From the NCBI GenBank assembly GCA_900546115.1, contig URBQ01000005.1, forward strand, positions 1 to 64,000: DNA of 64,000 bases. Direction: 5' to 3'. The stretch comes from an uncultured Collinsella sp. (lineage in GTDB: Bacteria; Actinomycetota; Coriobacteriia; Coriobacteriales; Coriobacteriaceae). The notes beneath the pieces were generated by a model. That model had not been told where the DNA came from. It worked only from the letters and a program-made list of their open reading frames with translations, and searched no databases. Shown here piece after piece: positions 1-7,260 of the stretch (the first letter of the stretch is position 1; each line of letters begins with the position of its first letter). Made by a program: the position numbers and the translations under genes.

Positions 1-193
1 CTATGCCTCGCCTTTTTCATGCCAACTTGTTCGCTCTGGGCGGCGCTCGCTTCTTTTGTTCGACCTACGATTTAAAGCCACTGCTAAGGGGCGTTTTCGC
101 TTTCCGTCCTCTACCTGCGGCATTGTCGTTGCCGGCACTTGTTCGGCACTTGGGGATGTTTCTTTTGTGCCGGCAGGTGGGGACGCTCCTTTG
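1..193. other. Window edge, no gene recognised
   Basis: No convincing coding region is seen here. There is one GC-rich hairpin: a 9-bp perfect stem at 130-138 (TGCCGGCAC) and 167-175 (GTGCCGGCA). It lies just downstream of the minus-strand hydrolase and could help end its transcript, but no T-run follows it. Confidence 0.4.
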
Positions 194-1693
194 CTAGAAG
201 ATTTGGCGCAGGTCTCCGCGGTTGAGGGCTTCGTTGAAGAGGTGCTTGAACACCACGCTACCGTGTAGACCGTCGTGCTCGAACTCGTTGGTCACCCAGG
301 CATGCGAGTTACCCACGCGGCTGAGCGTATCGAGCTGCATGCCCGAGTCGACGTACATGTCGTCGAAATACACCGCGGCCTGCAGGGGCACCTCGTTGCA
401 CGCCAGTCGCTGCGGGTCGTAGATCTTGTCCCAGCTGGTGTCTTCCATCAGCAGGTCCATGGCGGGCTTGAAGGGCTTGAGCTCGGGCATCTGCTCGAAC
501 ATCCACGGGAACATGGCCTCGCCGGTAAACATGAGCGGGCGCGCGAGGGTGTCAAACTCGGCGCGCTGTGCCTTCTCTTCAGCCGCGGCCCAGCCAATGG
601 GCATGGTGTCACCGTCGGCGTATATGAACTCCTGCAGCGTCCAGTACAGCGGATTCGTGCGCGTGTTGGTGCGCTCGAAGGCGCGCATCAAAAAGCTGTC
701 GGATACCGAGGTGCCGCAGGTCAGCGTGCCGTCGCCGTCAACAAAAGCGTGATCGATAATCCAATGCATGCGCTCAAAGCTCGGCTTCATGCCAAAGTCG
801 CTGCCCATGAGCTGTAGGCGCTCGACCGTCATCGGCGAGCCGTCGGGCAGCACGGGCTTCTGAGCCTCGAGCGCATCGGCCAGGGCTGCCACGCGCTCGA
901 CGTCGGCAGGGTAGCGGTCGTAATACTGCTGCGTCTTGGCGACCATGCGCGGGAAGGTGTGCGCGTAGACTTCGCTTGCGCTCGCCGGCACGTGGGGGAT
1001 GCCGCCGCAGGTAAAGCTTGCCGCCACGCCCTCGGGGAAGAGCGACAGATAGCTCAGCGTCAAAAAGCCGCCGTAGCTCTGCCCGAGTGTGACCCAGGGC
1101 CTGCCGCCAAAGCCTACCAGGCGCAGGTACTCAAAATCGCGCACGATAGAGCTGGCGAGGTGACGCTTGAGGAAGTCCGCCTGCGAGCGTGCTGTATCGG
1201 CGCCGGCGGCCGTTGCGCGATCACCCAGTGCCTTGATCGTGCGTCCGTCCACGCAGCTGCTGCGTCCGGTGCCGCGCTGGTCGGGAAGGACCACGCGGAA
1301 GTGCTTGACGGCCTCCTCGATCCAGCCGTCGCTTGTGGGCGACAGCGGACGCGGGCTCTCGCCGCCGGGGCCGCCCTGCAAAAACAGGAGCAGCGGCAGA
1401 TCGTCGTTGATGCGGTCGGGCGCGCAAACCACACGGTAGAAGAGCTTGATGCTCTCGTGCGCGCCGGCGATGGGCGCCGGCATAGCGCCGCGGCGCATGG
1501 TGCTGCCGACGGCCAGGAGCATCGGCTCCAGGCCGCGCCAGTCAAGGGGGACGTCGATGCTGTGGTCCTCGACGTAAAGGCCGGGGACGTGGTACGAAGT
1601 GATGAGGGCCATGTAATGCTTCCATTCGTTGCGGTGTTTCGGGTTGACCAATTCTACCGCCGCGGGCGAGGCCATGCGCAAATCGGCTACCAT
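194..1693 (-). CDS. Alpha/beta-hydrolase, proline iminopeptidase-like
   Basis: This is a probable cytoplasmic serine peptidase of the alpha/beta-hydrolase fold (S33, proline iminopeptidase type), expected to release N-terminal residues from peptides. The oxyanion-hole motif LQGGPGGE, the segment DQRGTGRS and the nucleophile elbow GQSYGG (Ser as nucleophile) appear in family order. A C-terminal GNSHAW or HDGLHG segment may carry the catalytic His. At 499 aa it is longer than classical ~310-aa prolyl iminopeptidases and fits the larger S33 subgroup. The true start may be the ATG at 1612 (MALITSYHV), which has GGAAG about eight bases upstream; the ATG at 1693 has only a weak site. It is divergent from proA with about 31 bp between, so promoters must overlap coding sequence. 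No signal peptide is seen. Substrate is not determinable. Confidence 0.8.
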   Translation of the reverse strand: MVADLRMASPAAVELVNPKHRNEWKHYMALITSYHVPGLYVEDHSIDVPLDWRGLEPMLLAVGSTMRRGAMPAPIAGAHESIKLFYRVVCAPDRINDDLPLLLFLQGGPGGESPRPLSPTSDGWIEEAVKHFRVVLPDQRGTGRSSCVDGRTIKALGDRATAAGADTARSQADFLKRHLASSIVRDFEYLRLVGFGGRPWVTLGQSYGGFLTLSYLSLFPEGVAASFTCGGIPHVPASASEVYAHTFPRMVAKTQQYYDRYPADVERVAALADALEAQKPVLPDGSPMTVERLQLMGSDFGMKPSFERMHWIIDHAFVDGDGTLTCGTSVSDSFLMRAFERTNTRTNPLYWTLQEFIYADGDTMPIGWAAAEEKAQRAEFDTLARPLMFTGEAMFPWMFEQMPELKPFKPAMDLLMEDTSWDKIYDPQRLACNEVPLQAAVYFDDMYVDSGMQLDTLSRVGNSHAWVTNEFEHDGLHGSVVFKHLFNEALNRGDLRQIF

Positions 1694-1724
1694 GGTTGCA
1701 AACTTCTAGGAGAAAGGGCCGCCC

Positions 1725-3011
1725 ATGTCGGTCGATATAGCCACGTATGTCCACGATCTTGCCGTTGCCGCCAAGGCAGCGTCGGCCTCGCTTGCCACGG
1801 CGAGCGATGAACAGCGCCAGGAGGCCGTGCGCGCCATGGCCGCAGCGCTGCGCAACGGTATCGACTCCATCGTTGCCGCCAACGAGCTCGATATGTCCGC
1901 CGCGCGCGATGCGGGTACCTCGGCCGGACTGCTCGATCGTCTGCTGCTGAGGCCCGAGCGCGTCGAGGGCATGGCCGCCGGCCTGGAAAAGCTCGCCGAG
2001 CTGCCCGATCCCGTGGGCCGCGTGCTCGACCACCGCGTGCTTGCAAGTGGCGTGGACCTGACCCGTGTGAGTGTGCCGCTGGGCCTGGTCGCTATGGTCT
2101 ACGAGGCGCGCCCCAACGTGACGGCCGACGCCGCGGGCATCTGCATCCGTACCGGCAACGCCTGCATTCTGCGCGGCGGCTCGCTGGCCTATCACTCGTG
2201 TGCCATGATTTCTGAGCTGCTGGCCGATGCGCTCGAGGCCAAGGGCTTCCCGCGCGAGGCCGTGTCGATGATCGAGTCCACCGACCGCGAGGCCACTGGC
2301 GAGCTCATGAAGCTCCGCGGTATTGTCGATGTGCTCATTCCGCGTGGCGGTGCGGGCCTGATCCAGCGCTGCGTGCGCGAGTCGCTTGTGCCGGTGATCG
2401 AGACGGGCACAGGCAACTGCCACATCTACGTGCATGAATCCGCCGATTTTGACAAGGCGCTCAACATTATCGTCAACGCTAAGACGCAGCGCGTGGGCGT
2501 GTGCAATGCCGCCGAGTCGCTGCTGGTCGACCGTGCCGTGGCGGATTCGTTTTTGCCGGCGGTCGTTGCCGTGCTGCACGACCACGGCGTGCTGATTCAC
2601 GGCGACGAGGCCACGTGCGCCGCATGCGCTGCCGCCGGGCTTGCCGAGGGCGACGACTATGTTGCCGCGACTGAGGAGGACTGGGGCCGCGAGTATCTGG
2701 CGCTCGAGATGAGCGTGAAGGTCGTGGCGAACGAGGACGAAGCCATCGCGCACATCAACCGCTACGGCACCATGCACTCCGAGGCCATCGTTGCCGAGGA
2801 CGAGGATGCCTGCGAGCGCTTCCTGGACGCGGTCGATGCCTCGGCCGTGTATGCCAACGCCAGCACGCGCTTCACCGACGGCGGCGAGTTTGGCCTGGGC
2901 GCCGAGATCGGCATCTCGACCCAAAAGCTCCACGCCCGCGGCCCCTTTGCCGCCGAGGCCCTCACTACCTACAAATACAAGCTCCGCGGCACCGGCCAGG
3001 TCCGTCCCTAA
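1725..3011 (+). CDS. proA: Glutamate-5-semialdehyde dehydrogenase (gamma-glutamyl phosphate reductase)
   Basis: The second enzyme of proline synthesis reduces gamma-glutamyl phosphate to glutamate-5-semialdehyde with NADPH in the cytoplasm. The 428-aa length is normal for ProA. Family landmarks include YEARPNVTADA, the IRTGNACILRGG block, IPRGGAGLI, ETGTGNCHIYV, and the catalytic Cys at about residue 260 in RVGVCNAAESLL. The C-terminus has YANASTRFTDGGEFGLGAEI, as in other ProA proteins. AGGAG stands about ten bases upstream of the ATG. No proB is adjacent, so the kinase must be encoded elsewhere. A strong hairpin follows the stop. Confidence 0.96.
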   Translation: MSVDIATYVHDLAVAAKAASASLATASDEQRQEAVRAMAAALRNGIDSIVAANELDMSAARDAGTSAGLLDRLLLRPERVEGMAAGLEKLAELPDPVGRVLDHRVLASGVDLTRVSVPLGLVAMVYEARPNVTADAAGICIRTGNACILRGGSLAYHSCAMISELLADALEAKGFPREAVSMIESTDREATGELMKLRGIVDVLIPRGGAGLIQRCVRESLVPVIETGTGNCHIYVHESADFDKALNIIVNAKTQRVGVCNAAESLLVDRAVADSFLPAVVAVLHDHGVLIHGDEATCAACAAAGLAEGDDYVAATEEDWGREYLALEMSVKVVANEDEAIAHINRYGTMHSEAIVAEDEDACERFLDAVDASAVYANASTRFTDGGEFGLGAEIGISTQKLHARGPFAAEALTTYKYKLRGTGQVRP

Positions 3012-3025
3012 ACCTGTTGCAAACG

Positions 3026-3068
3026 AAAAACCACCACAAAGGCGCCTGTCCCCTTTGCGGTGGTTATA
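3026..3068. terminator. Bidirectional hairpin terminator between proA and the HD gene
   Basis: The stem AACCACCACAAAGG pairs with CCTTTGCGGTGGTT (one wobble-type mismatch) around a short loop carrying GCGCCTGTC. A-rich flanks give U-runs mainly on the minus strand. It sits between the convergent genes proA and the HD-domain gene. A near-identical copy lies at 3737-3778. Confidence 0.8.
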
Positions 3069-3082
3069 GGTGGCGTGGGCGG

Positions 3083-3682
3083 TTAGGCCTGGAAGGTGTC
3101 GCGATCGGGAGCGAAGGATTGCATGGCCGCGATGGTACGGTCGAAGAGCTCGGGAAGCTCCCAGCCCAGCATCTCGGCGCCCTGCGAAATCACGTCACGC
3201 GAGCAGCCGGCGGCAAAGCGCTTGTCCTTGAACTTCTTCTTGAGCGACTTGGTCGTAAAGTCCATGACGCTCTTGCTCGGGCGCATGACGACGGCGGCTC
3301 CGATCAGGCCGGTGAGCTCATCGCAGGCAAACAGGATCTTTTCCATCTGCAGCTCGGGTTTGGGCAGCGAGGTGTTGAAGTCCGACGTGTGCGTCTGGAT
3401 GGCGCGAATGAGCTCGGGAGACGCACCTTCGCCCTCAAGAATCTCGGCAGCATAGATGGTGTGGTTCATGGGGTCGTCCTCATGCTCCTCCCAATCCAGG
3501 TCGTGCAGCAGACCGACGATGCCCCAAAACTCCTCGTTCTCGGGGTCGAACTCGCGCGCAAAGTAGCGCATAGTGCCCTCGACCGTCTCGCCATGGGTGA
3601 TGTGGAACGGGTCCTTGTTGTGTTCGTTGAGCAGTTCGAACGCGCGGTCGCGGGTGATTCCGGCGGTAAGCGGCTCTGCCAT
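3083..3682 (-). CDS. HD-domain phosphohydrolase-like protein
   Basis: This small cytoplasmic protein (199 aa) carries an HD-type metal-dependent phosphohydrolase fold. Putative metal ligands are His30 (in HITHGETVEG), the His60-Asp61 pair in GLLHDLDWE, and a downstream His in IQTHTSDF. It resembles the stand-alone HDIG proteins common in anaerobes; the substrate is unknown, with nucleotides or other phosphoesters plausible. The start has AAGGAG eight bases upstream. It lies downstream of the CarD-like gene on the same strand, but a strong terminator between them suggests separate transcription. It is flanked on both sides by copies of the same hairpin. Confidence 0.75.
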   Translation of the reverse strand: MAEPLTAGITRDRAFELLNEHNKDPFHITHGETVEGTMRYFAREFDPENEEFWGIVGLLHDLDWEEHEDDPMNHTIYAAEILEGEGASPELIRAIQTHTSDFNTSLPKPELQMEKILFACDELTGLIGAAVVMRPSKSVMDFTTKSLKKKFKDKRFAAGCSRDVISQGAEMLGWELPELFDRTIAAMQSFAPDRDTFQA

Positions 3683-3736
3683 AAGAGACTCCTTGTGCTC
3701 GTGGGTATCGATAAGAATGAATACTACTAGAACAAG

Positions 3737-3778
3737 AAAACCACCACAAAGGTGCCTGTTCCCTTTGTGGTGGTTTTT
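3737..3778 (-). terminator. Hairpin terminator after the CarD-like gene
   Basis: The stem AAAACCACCACAAAGG pairs with CCTTTGTGGTGGTTTT, essentially perfect, with loop TGCCTGTTC. On the minus strand it is followed by TTTTCTTG. It ends the CarD-like transcript and is almost the same sequence as the hairpin at 3026-3068, including the loop core GCCTGT. Confidence 0.8.
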
Positions 3779-3790
3779 GGCGCGGATGGG

Positions 3791-4276
3791 TTAGTTGAGG
3801 GCGGCTCGGGCTAGGCGAGCTTCGGCGTCCTCCTCGGTGACGCCCAAGGCCACGGCGAACTCCTCGATGGAGCGGCGCTTGGCCTCCTTGAGTACGCGCA
3901 TGTAGTAGGAGCTGGGCTTTTTATCGGCTTCCTCGGCCTGGCGAATGCGGTGCATCATGGTCTTTGCCACGCGGACCGTCTCGGGCGCGCCCAGCTTGAG
4001 CTGCTGCTTAAAGTGTGTCTCTTCAAGCGAGCTGTTGCGCTCGGTAAAGGTGTCGCACTCCAGCTCGTCATAGTGGCTCAGCAGATGCTCGGCATCTTGC
4101 TGAGAGATGGCGGCATGCAGACGGTCGGCCTGCGCCACGGGGTACATAAGGATCGTCTGCGCATGCCCCTGCTTGGCCTCGAGCAACAACATGGGCTGCG
4201 GCGTGTCGTCCCTAAAACCGACGACGGTGCAGACTCCCTGACCCGGATGAATGACGTGTTGACCGATTGAGAACAT
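3791..4276 (-). CDS. CarD/CdnL-family transcriptional regulator
   Basis: A 161-aa protein begins with the RNA-polymerase-interacting CarD/TRCF-RID domain (MFSIGQHVIHPGQGVCTVVG, then about 40 residues of beta-rich sequence ending ILMYPVAQAD) and continues into an all-helical basic region typical of CarD/CdnL proteins. In actinobacteria CarD binds the polymerase beta lobe and stabilises open complexes at many promoters, including rRNA promoters. The ribosome site TTGGAGG is seven bases before the ATG. It is shorter in tryptophan-containing motifs than mycobacterial CarD, so essentiality cannot be inferred. It is probably monocistronic given the terminator that follows. Confidence 0.85.
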   Translation of the reverse strand: MFSIGQHVIHPGQGVCTVVGFRDDTPQPMLLLEAKQGHAQTILMYPVAQADRLHAAISQQDAEHLLSHYDELECDTFTERNSSLEETHFKQQLKLGAPETVRVAKTMMHRIRQAEEADKKPSSYYMRVLKEAKRRSIEEFAVALGVTEEDAEARLARAALN

Positions 4277-4618
4277 GCTACCTCCAACTTATACGAATTT
4301 ACGTATGTCTAGAATAACACGCTGACGTGCGCAAATCCTCGCTTTATGCAGGAAAAGCACACAACTCCGATAGGTAAGAGTATTCGATAAAAGACACAGC
4401 TCGTTCACACCTTTATGCATTTTCAACGCGTGCATAATCTGCAGGCAAACCGGCATCTTTGAGTGAGTCCATACAAGCTGTAGTCAATTTTGTGCATATG
4501 CAATTTCGATTGGCTTTACCCTGCGACAGTGTCCGTCGCTTGTGATAGAGTGCTACAAACTCTGGCTTTTGCCCTACGAGCGACCAAGAGCTCGGGGGCT
4601 TTAACACAAGGAGGATCT
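4277..4618. other. Divergent promoter region between the CarD-like gene and argS
   Basis: About 340 bp with no supported gene. A TAGAGT (4546-4551) is a candidate argS -10 box, but no good -35 stands at the right distance. I looked for a T-box leader or Arg-specific attenuator before argS and saw no specifier stem or terminator hairpin. A 64-codon minus-strand open frame at 4413-4607 has no ribosome site and is not called. Confidence 0.45.
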
Positions 4619-6472
4619 ATGCCCGAGAAGATTGAAGAGCTGGTACGCGCTGCGCTTGCTGCGGCCCAGGAGGCCGGCGACCTTTCCGCATTTGAACTTG
4701 ACGATTGCGCTATCGAGCGACCGGCTGACACTTCTCATGGCGAGTGGACCTCTACCATGGCCCTGAAGTCCGCCAAGCTGGCCCACTGCGCCCCGCGCAA
4801 GATCGCCGAGGCCATCGTTGCCCATATGCCCGAGGATCCCGCGATCGAGAAGGTTGAGATCGCAGGCCCCGGTTTCATCAACTTCTACCTCTCCGTTGCC
4901 GTCAAGAATGCCATCTTTGGCGAGGCTCGCGAGAAGGGCATGGACTTCGCTAAGTCCAACGTCGGTGGTGGTCTGAAGACCCAGGTCGAGTTCGTTTCCG
5001 CCAACCCCGTCGGCCCCATGCACATCGGCCACGGCCGCTGGGCCGCGCTGGGCGATTCGCTCTGCCGCGTTATGGACCACGCCGGTTACGACATCCAGCG
5101 TGAGTTCTACATCAATGACCACGGCTCTCAGATGAACACCTTCGGCAACTCCATCAGCACGCGCTATATGCAGCTTGCCGACATCATCGCCAAGCAGGGC
5201 GTTGATATCGAGGAGGCTCACAAGCTGCTGATCGCCGACCGTGACGCCTTTGTTGCCGACGAGAACGACGAGCACCCCGAGACCCATCCGTATCAGGACA
5301 ACTTTGCCGAGACCTTGGGCAAGGACTCTTACGGCGGCGACTACATCATCGACGAGGCCGCCGAGTTCTGGCGCACCGACGGCGATAAGTGGGTCAACGC
5401 CGATCCTCAGGAGCGCATGGAGAGCTTCCGCGAGCGCGGCTATGTAAAGATGGTCGATAACATGCGCGACCTCTGCCACGCCGTCAACTGCGACTTCGAT
5501 CGTTGGTACTCCGAGCGCTCGCTGTACGTGAAGGACACCGAGGGCGAGACCGCCGGCACCTCCGCCGTCGACCGCGCTTTTGAGAAGCTCGACAAGATGG
5601 GCTACCTCTACACCAAGGACGGCGCCCTGTGGTTCCGCTCCACCGACCTGGGCGATGACAAGGACCGCGTCCTGATCAAGTCCGACGGCGAGTACACCTA
5701 CTTCGCCTCCGACGTTGCCTATCACTGGGATAAGTTCCAGCGCGTCGACCACGTCATCGACATCTGGGGCGCCGACCACCACGGCTACATCGAGCGCGTC
5801 CGCTGCGTCTGCGACGCTCTTGGCTATCCCGGAAAGTTTGAGGTTCTGCTGGGCCAGCTCGTCAACCTGCTGCGCAACGGCAAGCCCGTCCGTATGTCCA
5901 AGCGCAAGGGCACCATGGTGACCCTGCAGGAGCTCGTCGACGAGGTCGGTTCCGATGCCGCTCGCTACACGCTCATCTCCAAGAGCTCCAACCAGATGGT
6001 CGACTTCGACATCGAGGCCGTTAAGAAGCGCGACAACTCCAACCCGGTGTACTACGTGCAGTACGCTCACGCTCGCGTCTGCTCCATCCTGCGCCGTGCC
6101 GCTGACGTAACGCCTGAGCAGGCCGACGAGATGGGCATGAAGGCCGTTGCCGCCAAGGCCATCGGTGAGAACGTCGATTACTCGCTGTTGACCGACCCGA
6201 CCGAGCTCGCCCTTTCGCGTAAGCTCAACGAGCTCACCGACCTGATCGCCAGCTGCGCTCGCGACCGCGCCCCGTTCCGTCTGACGCACTTTGCCGAGGA
6301 ACTCGCTGGTGACTTCCACAGCTTCTATGCTGCCTGCCAGGTGCTGCCGAGCGAGGGCCGTCCCGTCGACCCCGAGCTTTCGCGTGCCCGTCTGGCCGCT
6401 TGCGACGCCGTCCGCGTGACGCTCGCCCTGGTGCTCACCCTCGTTGGTGTCTCCGCTCCCGAGCAGATGTAA
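4619..6472 (+). CDS. argS: Arginyl-tRNA synthetase
   Basis: A class I aminoacyl-tRNA synthetase that charges tRNA-Arg. The 617-aa protein shows the N-terminal additional domain, the HIGH signature as MHIGHGRWA within SANPVGPMHIGHG, the family block SDGEYTYFASDVAYH, and the KMSKS-equivalent RMSKRKGTMV. A helical anticodon-binding domain starts near VYYVQYAHARV. The open frame extends 43 codons further upstream, but the ATG at 4619 is preceded by AAGGAGG and begins MPEKIEELV, the natural N-terminus, so the shorter form is chosen. An intrinsic terminator follows directly. Confidence 0.97.
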   Translation: MPEKIEELVRAALAAAQEAGDLSAFELDDCAIERPADTSHGEWTSTMALKSAKLAHCAPRKIAEAIVAHMPEDPAIEKVEIAGPGFINFYLSVAVKNAIFGEAREKGMDFAKSNVGGGLKTQVEFVSANPVGPMHIGHGRWAALGDSLCRVMDHAGYDIQREFYINDHGSQMNTFGNSISTRYMQLADIIAKQGVDIEEAHKLLIADRDAFVADENDEHPETHPYQDNFAETLGKDSYGGDYIIDEAAEFWRTDGDKWVNADPQERMESFRERGYVKMVDNMRDLCHAVNCDFDRWYSERSLYVKDTEGETAGTSAVDRAFEKLDKMGYLYTKDGALWFRSTDLGDDKDRVLIKSDGEYTYFASDVAYHWDKFQRVDHVIDIWGADHHGYIERVRCVCDALGYPGKFEVLLGQLVNLLRNGKPVRMSKRKGTMVTLQELVDEVGSDAARYTLISKSSNQMVDFDIEAVKKRDNSNPVYYVQYAHARVCSILRRAADVTPEQADEMGMKAVAAKAIGENVDYSLLTDPTELALSRKLNELTDLIASCARDRAPFRLTHFAEELAGDFHSFYAACQVLPSEGRPVDPELSRARLAACDAVRVTLALVLTLVGVSAPEQM

Positions 6473-6516
6473 GCTACGGGTCATTTGACCGCGCAGGTTT
6501 GGTTTAACTGAGCCTT

Positions 6517-6554
6517 GAAAGTCCGATCTCCCATATGGAGGTCGGGCTTTTTGC
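6517..6554 (+). terminator. Intrinsic terminator of argS
   Basis: The stem AAAGTCCGATCTCC pairs with GGAGGTCGGGCTTT (two wobble pairs) around CATAT, followed by a T-run. Confidence 0.85.
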
Positions 6555-6609
6555 GTTTGGTGAGACTATTTGGTTTGCTGGGAAATGCTACCAAATCGCA
6601 ACTATACCG

Positions 6610-6735
6610 GTTTACTGGGCTGAATCGCCAACTGGCGACCATGGTGCCAATGGCAAAATTAAACCCGCAGGTAGATGGCTTATTGTTTCTAGAAAATGCA
6701 GGGCATGGTTGGCTTGCAGCATTCTGGCCCCGTAA
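6610..6735. repeat. Imperfect palindromic repeat element, copy 1
   Basis: Left arm (about 6618-6651, TGGGCTGAATCGCC... to CCATGGTGCC) pairs imperfectly with right arm (about 6700-6732, GGGCATGGTTGG... to CTGGCCCC). The core between them, ATTAAACCCGCAGGTAG followed by TTGTTTCTAGAAAA, matches the core of copy 2 at 6828-6975. Arm sequence differs from copy 2 but arm complementarity is kept. This suggests a structured interspersed repeat rather than chance. Its function is unknown. Confidence 0.5.
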
Positions 6736-6827
6736 TCCGGCGTAGTTTTGAAAATTGTCCCTTGGGGACGGAGGAAAATGGATCATTTTTGTCTCGCGGA
6801 GGGGTGGCGGGATACCGTCCGCCACGA
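6735..6827. other. Non-coding spacer with a short GC dyad
   Basis: Contains GTCCCTTGGGGAC (6759-6771), a short dyad, then an A-rich stretch with a GGAGG-like string. No gene is recognised. It separates the two copies of the palindromic repeat. Confidence 0.35.
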
Positions 6828-6975
6828 ATTGGGCTCATCTCCTACGTTTGGACGCATATCCCGAACCATGCCGAAAAGTACGATATTAAAACCGCAGGTA
6901 GCAGACTCGTTGTTTTTGAAAAAACAAGGGTATGGTCAGGGGCTCGGGTGCAAACGTAGTAGATGGGCGCGATTT
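6828..6975. repeat. Imperfect palindromic repeat element, copy 2
   Basis: Left arm (6829-6870, GGGCTCATCTCCTACGTTTG... to AACCATGCC) is complementary over about 42 bases to right arm (about 6930-6971, GGGTATGGTC... to GATGGGCGC), with scattered mismatches. The core holds ATTAAAACCGCAGGTAG and a near-perfect hairpin TTGTTTTTGAAAAAACAA. It is the better-preserved member of the pair upstream of rho. Confidence 0.6.
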
Positions 6976-7089
6976 GTGGCGCGGCTATTCCGGGTGCCAC
7001 GGCTTCACTCCTCTGGCGCGACATTTCAAGGCGCTTTTGAGGAGGAGTGTCCCTGATGACTGGGCGTTTAAGAACGTCCAATGACTAAG

Positions 7090-7117
7090 TTGCAGGTGGT
7101 TGCGGTTGTGTTACACT
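7090..7117 (+). promoter_or_regulatory. Candidate rho promoter
   Basis: TTGCAG (7090-7095) and TACACT (7112-7117) are separated by 16 bp. The predicted leader is about 135 nt, long enough for the Rho autoregulation seen in other bacteria, although no specific leader structure is identified. Confidence 0.5.
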
Positions 7118-7260
7118 AACGCTGCGTATATGACGCAATCATCTCGATACAGATCAATGATGTCCGTCGTTTTGAACGGAACTAGACTGTTTAGCCGCCC
7201 TGAAGGTTTATGCAGGGAGCATGTGATCACAGGGCTTGAAAAGAAAGTTGAGCAAACACT

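Noticed and set aside
1542..2933. Minus-strand open frame (463 codons) opposite proA
   Set aside because: Antisense of a well-identified enzyme, overlapping the start of the hydrolase gene as well.
4277..4618. T-box or amino-acid attenuator upstream of argS
   Set aside because: No T-box sequence, specifier stem, terminator/antiterminator pair or Arg-rich leader peptide could be found.
4601..6484. Long minus-strand open frame (627 codons) opposite argS
   Set aside because: Mirror of a strongly biased GC-rich gene; no ribosome site or family motifs, while argS on the plus strand is unambiguous.
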